NCBI RefSeq assembly: GCF_937889215.1
Contig: NZ_CALBEX010000342.1
Coordinates: forward strand, 1 to 9,624
Direction: 5' to 3'
Length of the DNA: 9,624 nucleotides
DNA from: an uncultured Limnohabitans sp.
Lineage (GTDB): Bacteria > Pseudomonadota > Gammaproteobacteria > Burkholderiales > Burkholderiaceae_C
The notes under the pieces are model-generated. The model did not search any database and had not been told where the DNA came from. It saw nothing but the letters and a program-made list of their open reading frames with translations. A program made the position numbers and the translations under genes. Shown here one piece after another: positions 6,786 to 9,624 of this stretch. Within the stretch, counting starts at the first letter, position 1; every line of letters starts with the position of its first letter.

Positions 6786-7342
6786 GGCGATGTGGCTTGG
6801 GCGAGTTGGGCGATGCGCCGCAGCAGGCGCTGGCGGATCAGACCACTGACCGGTCGGATGGCGAACCAATAGGGCGTGAAGCGGCTGCGCTGCGCCTTGT
6901 CGGGGCAGTGAACGCGGGTGTGTGTCACCAAACGGCAGCTGTGATCGCTCAAGGGTTCCACGCAGACATTGAGCACCAGCCTCGGGTGGTCGATCATGGC
7001 GGCAAATTCTTCCGCATTGGCAACAGTGCATAGCCCGTAATCCAATTGCCAGAAGCGGCCAGCCAGACCAAAGGCGACTTCCGTGTTGGGCACTTGACCC
7101 AGCAGCGCAAAACTGTGAAAACCAAAGGCTTGTGAAGGCAGGGCGTTCCGTGACAGGCCCAGCGCGCGCAACAAACGACCGGGCACTTCGCGAAGCGCAA
7201 TCGCTTGGGTGATCAGTGGGTCTTGCGTGCTGAGGCCTGGAATGATGCTGGCGTAAGCGTGAGCGGGCGTCACACCATCCAACACCAAAGCGTGTTGCTC
7301 ACTGAACTGCCATTGCGGAAGAAGCCGCTCGATCAGTTCCAT
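6782..7342 (-). CDS. Uncharacterised 186-residue protein, possibly SRPBCC-like
   Basis: I do not recognise a defined function. The protein has no signal peptide, membrane segment or obvious catalytic motif. Its C-terminal part (about 130-178) runs SCRLVTHTRVHC, then RFTPYWFAIRPVSGLIRQ, then LLRR. This resembles the end of uncharacterised START/SRPBCC-like proteins that I recall with a T-x-T-R-V strand followed by a Y-W-x-x-I-R-P-x-S-G-L-I-R helix. FGLAGRFW (91-98) fits a central strand of the same fold. SRPBCC proteins bind small hydrophobic ligands, but that is only a fold-level inference. The ATG at 7342 lies 6 nt after the argF stop with no clear ribosome site, suggesting read-through from argF. 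The stop overlaps the YkgJ-type gene by ATGA. The two genes are probably made together. Confidence 0.75.
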   Translation of the reverse strand: MELIERLLPQWQFSEQHALVLDGVTPAHAYASIIPGLSTQDPLITQAIALREVPGRLLRALGLSRNALPSQAFGFHSFALLGQVPNTEVAFGLAGRFWQLDYGLCTVANAEEFAAMIDHPRLVLNVCVEPLSDHSCRLVTHTRVHCPDKAQRSRFTPYWFAIRPVSGLIRQRLLRRIAQLAQATSP

Positions 7343-7348
7343 CTGTTT

Positions 7349-8290
7349 TTATGAGCAATCGACCTTGCCCAAGAGCAAAAACTCCATCAGTGCTTTTTGC
7401 ACATGCATGCGGTTTTCGGCTTCGTCCCACACGACCGATTGCGGGCCGTCGATGACTTCGGCGCTAACTTCCTCGCCTCTGTGGGCGGGCAGGCAGTGCA
7501 TAAACAGGGCGTCGGGCTGGGCCACTTGCATCATGGCTTCGTCCACGCACCAATCGGCAAAGGCTTTCTTGCGGGCCTCGTTTTCGGCCTCATAGCCCAT
7601 GCTAGTCCACACGTCGGTGGTCACGAGGTCTGCGCCTCGGCAGGCGTCTTCGGGGTCTTTGAAAATTTTGTAGCTGTCGGTGCTGCGCAAACCGGCCACG
7701 GCCTGATCGACTTCGTAGCCGCTTGGCGTGCTCAGGTGCACCGTAAAGCCCAGCAATTCGGCCGCTTGTAACCAAGTGTTGGCCATGTTGTTGCCGTCGC
7801 CCACCCAGGCGACCACCTTGCCCGTGATCGAGCCTCTGTGCTCTATGTAGGTGAAGATGTCGGCCAGGATCTGGCAGGGGTGGAACTCGTTGGTGAGGCC
7901 GTTGATGACGGGCACGCGCGAGTGCGAGGCAAAGCGCTCGATCTTGTCTTGGCCGTAGGTGCGGATCATGACGATGTCGGTCATGCGGCTGATCACGCGC
8001 GCGCTGTCTTCGATGGGCTCGGAGCGGCCTAACTGGCTGTCGCCCGTGGTCAGGTGCACGACCGAGCCGCCCAGTTGGTACATGCCGGCTTCAAAGCTCA
8101 CGCGGGTGCGGGTGCTGGCTTTTTCGAAAATCATGGCCAGCGTGCGGTCTGCCAGCGGATGGTATTTTTCGTAGGCCTTGAACTTGCGCTTTATATCGGC
8201 AGCGCGGGCAAACACATGCGCGTACTCGTCGGCCGTGAGGTCGGTGAACTGCAGGTAGTGCCGCACGGGTACGGGTGTGGACTGGCTCAT
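7349..8290 (-). CDS. argF: Ornithine carbamoyltransferase (anabolic)
   Basis: ArgF transfers the carbamoyl group of carbamoyl phosphate to L-ornithine, making citrulline in arginine synthesis. The 313-residue protein carries the full set of family motifs: STRTR (59-63) for carbamoyl phosphate, HPCQ (137-140), DVWTSMG (226-232) for the ornithine-binding loop and HCLP (265-268) with its reactive cysteine. Length matches the usual range of about 305-335. Bacterial OTCases are normally trimers. The frame continues upstream inside argD to 8455. The ATG at 8290 is taken because the protein then begins MSQSTPVPVRHYLQFTDL, as family members do, and because this ATG overlaps the argD stop as ATGA (8290-8287). 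Translation is likely coupled to argD. Linkage to argD argues for the biosynthetic rather than the deiminase-pathway enzyme; no arcA or arcC is present. Confidence 0.97.
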   Translation of the reverse strand: MSQSTPVPVRHYLQFTDLTADEYAHVFARAADIKRKFKAYEKYHPLADRTLAMIFEKASTRTRVSFEAGMYQLGGSVVHLTTGDSQLGRSEPIEDSARVISRMTDIVMIRTYGQDKIERFASHSRVPVINGLTNEFHPCQILADIFTYIEHRGSITGKVVAWVGDGNNMANTWLQAAELLGFTVHLSTPSGYEVDQAVAGLRSTDSYKIFKDPEDACRGADLVTTDVWTSMGYEAENEARKKAFADWCVDEAMMQVAQPDALFMHCLPAHRGEEVSAEVIDGPQSVVWDEAENRMHVQKALMEFLLLGKVDCS

Positions 8291-9489
8291 GGGTTTTCTG
8301 CCAAAAAGGTGGTGATCAAGGGCACCAAAATGGCGACGATTTCGTCGGCTTCGGCTTCGGTCATGATGAGCGGAGGCACCAGGCGGATCACGCTGTCGGC
8401 CGTCACGCTCAGCAGCAGACCCGCTTCGGCGGCGCGGGTCCAGATGGCACCGCAAGGGCGGTCCAGCTCGATGCCCAGCATCAGGCCCTGGCCACGAATC
8501 TCCTTGACGCCTTGAACGCCTGCCAAGGCCTTTTCAAGAGCAGCGCGCAAATGGTCACCCACCCGCGCCGCGTTGGCCATCAGGCCATCTTTTTCCATGA
8601 TGCGGATGGTCTCCACACCTGCGCGCATGGCCAGCGGGTTGCCGCCAAAGGTGGTGCCGTGGTTGCCGGGCTGAAAGATGTGTGCCGCTTTGGGGCCCGC
8701 CACCACCGCGCCAATCGGCACGCCCGAGCCTAGGCCCTTGGCCAGCGGCATCACGTCGGGCACGATGCCGGACCACTGGTGTGCGAACCACTTGCCCGTG
8801 CGACCCATGCCGCACTGCACTTCGTCCACCATCATCAGCCAGTCTTTTTGGTCGCACAGGGCACGCACTTGCTGCAGGTATTCGATGCGCATCGGGTTGA
8901 TGCCGCCTTCGCCCTGGATGGTTTCCATGAACACGGCCACCACATTGGGGTTGCCTTCTGTGGCTTTTTTCAGGGCCTCGATGTCGTTGACCGGCACACG
9001 CACAAAGCCTTCGAGCATGGGCCCGAAACCTTTTTTCAGTTTTTCGTTGGCCGTGGCGCTGAGCGTGGCGATGCTGCGGCCATGAAAGGCTTTTTCGTAA
9101 ACCACGATCTCGGGCTTTTCGATGCCCTTGTCGTGACCGAACTTGCGCGCCAGCTTGATGGCCGCCTCGTTGGCCTCCAGGCCCGTGCAGCAGAAAAACA
9201 CGTTCGTCATGCCCGACATCTCCACCAGCTTGGCTGCCAGCACTTCCGCATTGGGCACATGGAAGTAGTTGCAGCTGTGGATCATTTTGGTCAGCTGGTC
9301 TTGCAGCGCGGGCACCAGATCGGGGTGGTTGTGGCCCAAGGTGTTCACGGCGATACCGGCCAAAGCATCGAGGTACTGCTTGCCATTGACGTCCCAGACT
9401 CGGCAACCCTGGCCATGGCTGAGTGCGATCGGCAGTCGGCCATAGGTGTTCATGGTGTGCGGTGAGGCGGCTTCAATGTGAGCGGTCAT
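8287..9489 (-). CDS. argD: Acetylornithine aminotransferase
   Basis: ArgD is a PLP enzyme that transfers an amino group from glutamate to N-acetylglutamate 5-semialdehyde, forming N2-acetylornithine; related enzymes also act on succinyldiaminopimelate. The 400-residue protein is a class III aminotransferase of normal length. LAGIAVNTLGHNHP (43-56) marks the N-terminal part, EKAFHGRS (132-139) and ETIQGEGG (189-196) flank the cofactor site, VDEVQCGMGRTG (221-232) supplies Asp222, and PLAKGLGSGVPIGA (248-261) has the Schiff-base Lys251. GNHGTTFGGNPLA (275-287) contributes the phosphate-binding Thr. The loop usually written NSGxEANE reads CTGLEANE (101-108), a conservative change. The ATG at 9489 has GGAG 7 nt upstream. 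Its stop overlaps the argF start (ATGA), forming an argDF unit. Distinguishing it from ornithine aminotransferase rests on the argF linkage. Confidence 0.95.
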   Translation of the reverse strand: MTAHIEAASPHTMNTYGRLPIALSHGQGCRVWDVNGKQYLDALAGIAVNTLGHNHPDLVPALQDQLTKMIHSCNYFHVPNAEVLAAKLVEMSGMTNVFFCCTGLEANEAAIKLARKFGHDKGIEKPEIVVYEKAFHGRSIATLSATANEKLKKGFGPMLEGFVRVPVNDIEALKKATEGNPNVVAVFMETIQGEGGINPMRIEYLQQVRALCDQKDWLMMVDEVQCGMGRTGKWFAHQWSGIVPDVMPLAKGLGSGVPIGAVVAGPKAAHIFQPGNHGTTFGGNPLAMRAGVETIRIMEKDGLMANAARVGDHLRAALEKALAGVQGVKEIRGQGLMLGIELDRPCGAIWTRAAEAGLLLSVTADSVIRLVPPLIMTEAEADEIVAILVPLITTFLAENP

Positions 9490-9496
9490 GCGTGAA

Positions 9497-9500
9497 CTCC
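9497..9500 (-). promoter_or_regulatory. Shine-Dalgarno site of argD
   Basis: GGAG on the minus strand lies 7 nt before the argD ATG (9489-9487), the best ribosome site in the window. It fixes the argD start. Confidence 0.75.
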
Positions 9501-9502
9501 GG

Positions 9503-9532
9503 AAATAAAAAGCGGCTCAACATCAAGAGCCG
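9503..9532 (-). terminator. Intrinsic terminator-like hairpin just upstream of argD
   Basis: Read on the minus strand, CGGCTC (9532-9527), an 8-nt loop and GAGCCG (9518-9513) are followed by GC and then TTTTTATTT (9511-9503). This is a standard Rho-independent terminator shape. The T-run ends only 13 nt before the argD ATG. It most simply ends transcription of a minus-strand gene lying to the right. If argD transcription begins upstream of it, it would instead sit in the argD leader and could attenuate the operon. A TAAAAT hexamer (9548-9543) is a possible -10 for such a transcript, but no matching -35 is seen. Confidence 0.65.
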
Positions 9533-9558
9533 TTGAAATGAGATTTTAGAGGCATAAA

Positions 9559-9624
9559 TCACCCGTGGATGTGCATTCCTGCAAGGCCTTTAAGACGCGC
9601 TACCCAAGGCTGTTGAGTCTTATA
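9559..9624 (-). CDS. Possible C-terminal end of an upstream gene, cut by right window edge
   Basis: On the minus strand one frame is open from the right edge for 21 codons and stops at TGA (9561-9559). The tail reads YKTQQPWVARLKGLAGMHIHG, of which I recognise nothing. Of the three minus-strand frames this is the only one without a stop in the first 30 nt. The terminator-like hairpin begins 26 nt after its stop, which is what a gene end would look like. A chance open stretch of this length is common, so this remains tentative. Confidence 0.3.
   Translation of the reverse strand, partial: YKTQQPWVARLKGLAGMHIHG

Noticed and set aside
6786..7031. Extended start for the cysteine-rich gene, inside the preceding gene
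   Set aside because: The extra 82 residues are a shifted-frame translation of the 186-residue protein gene. The CxxCxxCC cluster normally begins the family, and the ATGA overlap supports 6785.
8555..9406. 283-codon minus-strand and 228-codon plus-strand frames within argD
   Set aside because: Both are out-of-frame shadows of argD, with composition typical of GC-rich antisense or shifted frames and no domain signal.
1..9624. Mobile element, phage, toxin-antitoxin, defence system, CRISPR array or tRNA
   Set aside because: All substantial coding frames are accounted for by conserved metabolic or DNA-replication genes. There are no direct-repeat arrays, integrase or transposase motifs, or cloverleaf-like sequences that I could see.

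Overview
The window is GC-rich, gene-dense chromosomal DNA that looks like a member of the Burkholderiales, most probably Comamonadaceae (Limnohabitans/Rhodoferax/Hydrogenophaga-like). This placement rests on the protein style of PolA, ThrB (the aminoglycoside-phosphotransferase-like homoserine kinase), KynBUA and ArgDF, and on the gene pairing thrB-polA. It was judged by eye; no database search was possible. I see no mobile element, CRISPR array, tRNA, rRNA or phage gene. Nearly all the sequence is explained by housekeeping metabolism.

Layout from left to right. (1) Positions 1-462, minus strand: the N-terminal half of homoserine kinase (thrB), running off the left edge. (2) Positions 463-713: a 251-bp divergent intergenic region. 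It holds a long, nearly perfect inverted repeat (595-619 / 646-670), a candidate thrB promoter and a candidate -10 element abutting polA. (3) Positions 714-3560, plus strand: full-length DNA polymerase I (polA) with all three enzymatic domains intact. (4) From 3567 to the right edge every gene is on the minus strand, so polA and kynA converge with 6 bp between their stop codons. Read in the direction of transcription (right to left) the block is argD, argF, an uncharacterised 186-aa protein, a 102-aa CxxCxxCC (YkgJ-type) protein, then kynB, kynU and kynA. Spacing is very tight: 4-nt ATGA overlaps at argD/argF and at the 186-aa/102-aa pair, and 6, 63, 23 and 10 nt elsewhere.

Functionally there are two modules in the minus-strand block. 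argD and argF give two steps of arginine synthesis (N-acetylornithine formation, then citrulline formation from ornithine). kynB-kynU-kynA is a complete kynurenine route from tryptophan to anthranilate, alanine and formate, encoded in reverse order of the reactions. Between them sit two small genes of unknown function that are translationally coupled to each other. The 63-bp gap before kynB is the only place in the block with room for a separate promoter or operator. It carries a weak terminator-like hairpin and repeated AACCG/CGGTT half-sites. A clear intrinsic terminator-like hairpin lies just before argD, where it may end an upstream gene or act as a leader element.

I did not find a new biological system. 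The items most worth a second look are the 76-bp palindromic element upstream of polA, the hairpin in the argD leader, and the regulatory gap before kynB.
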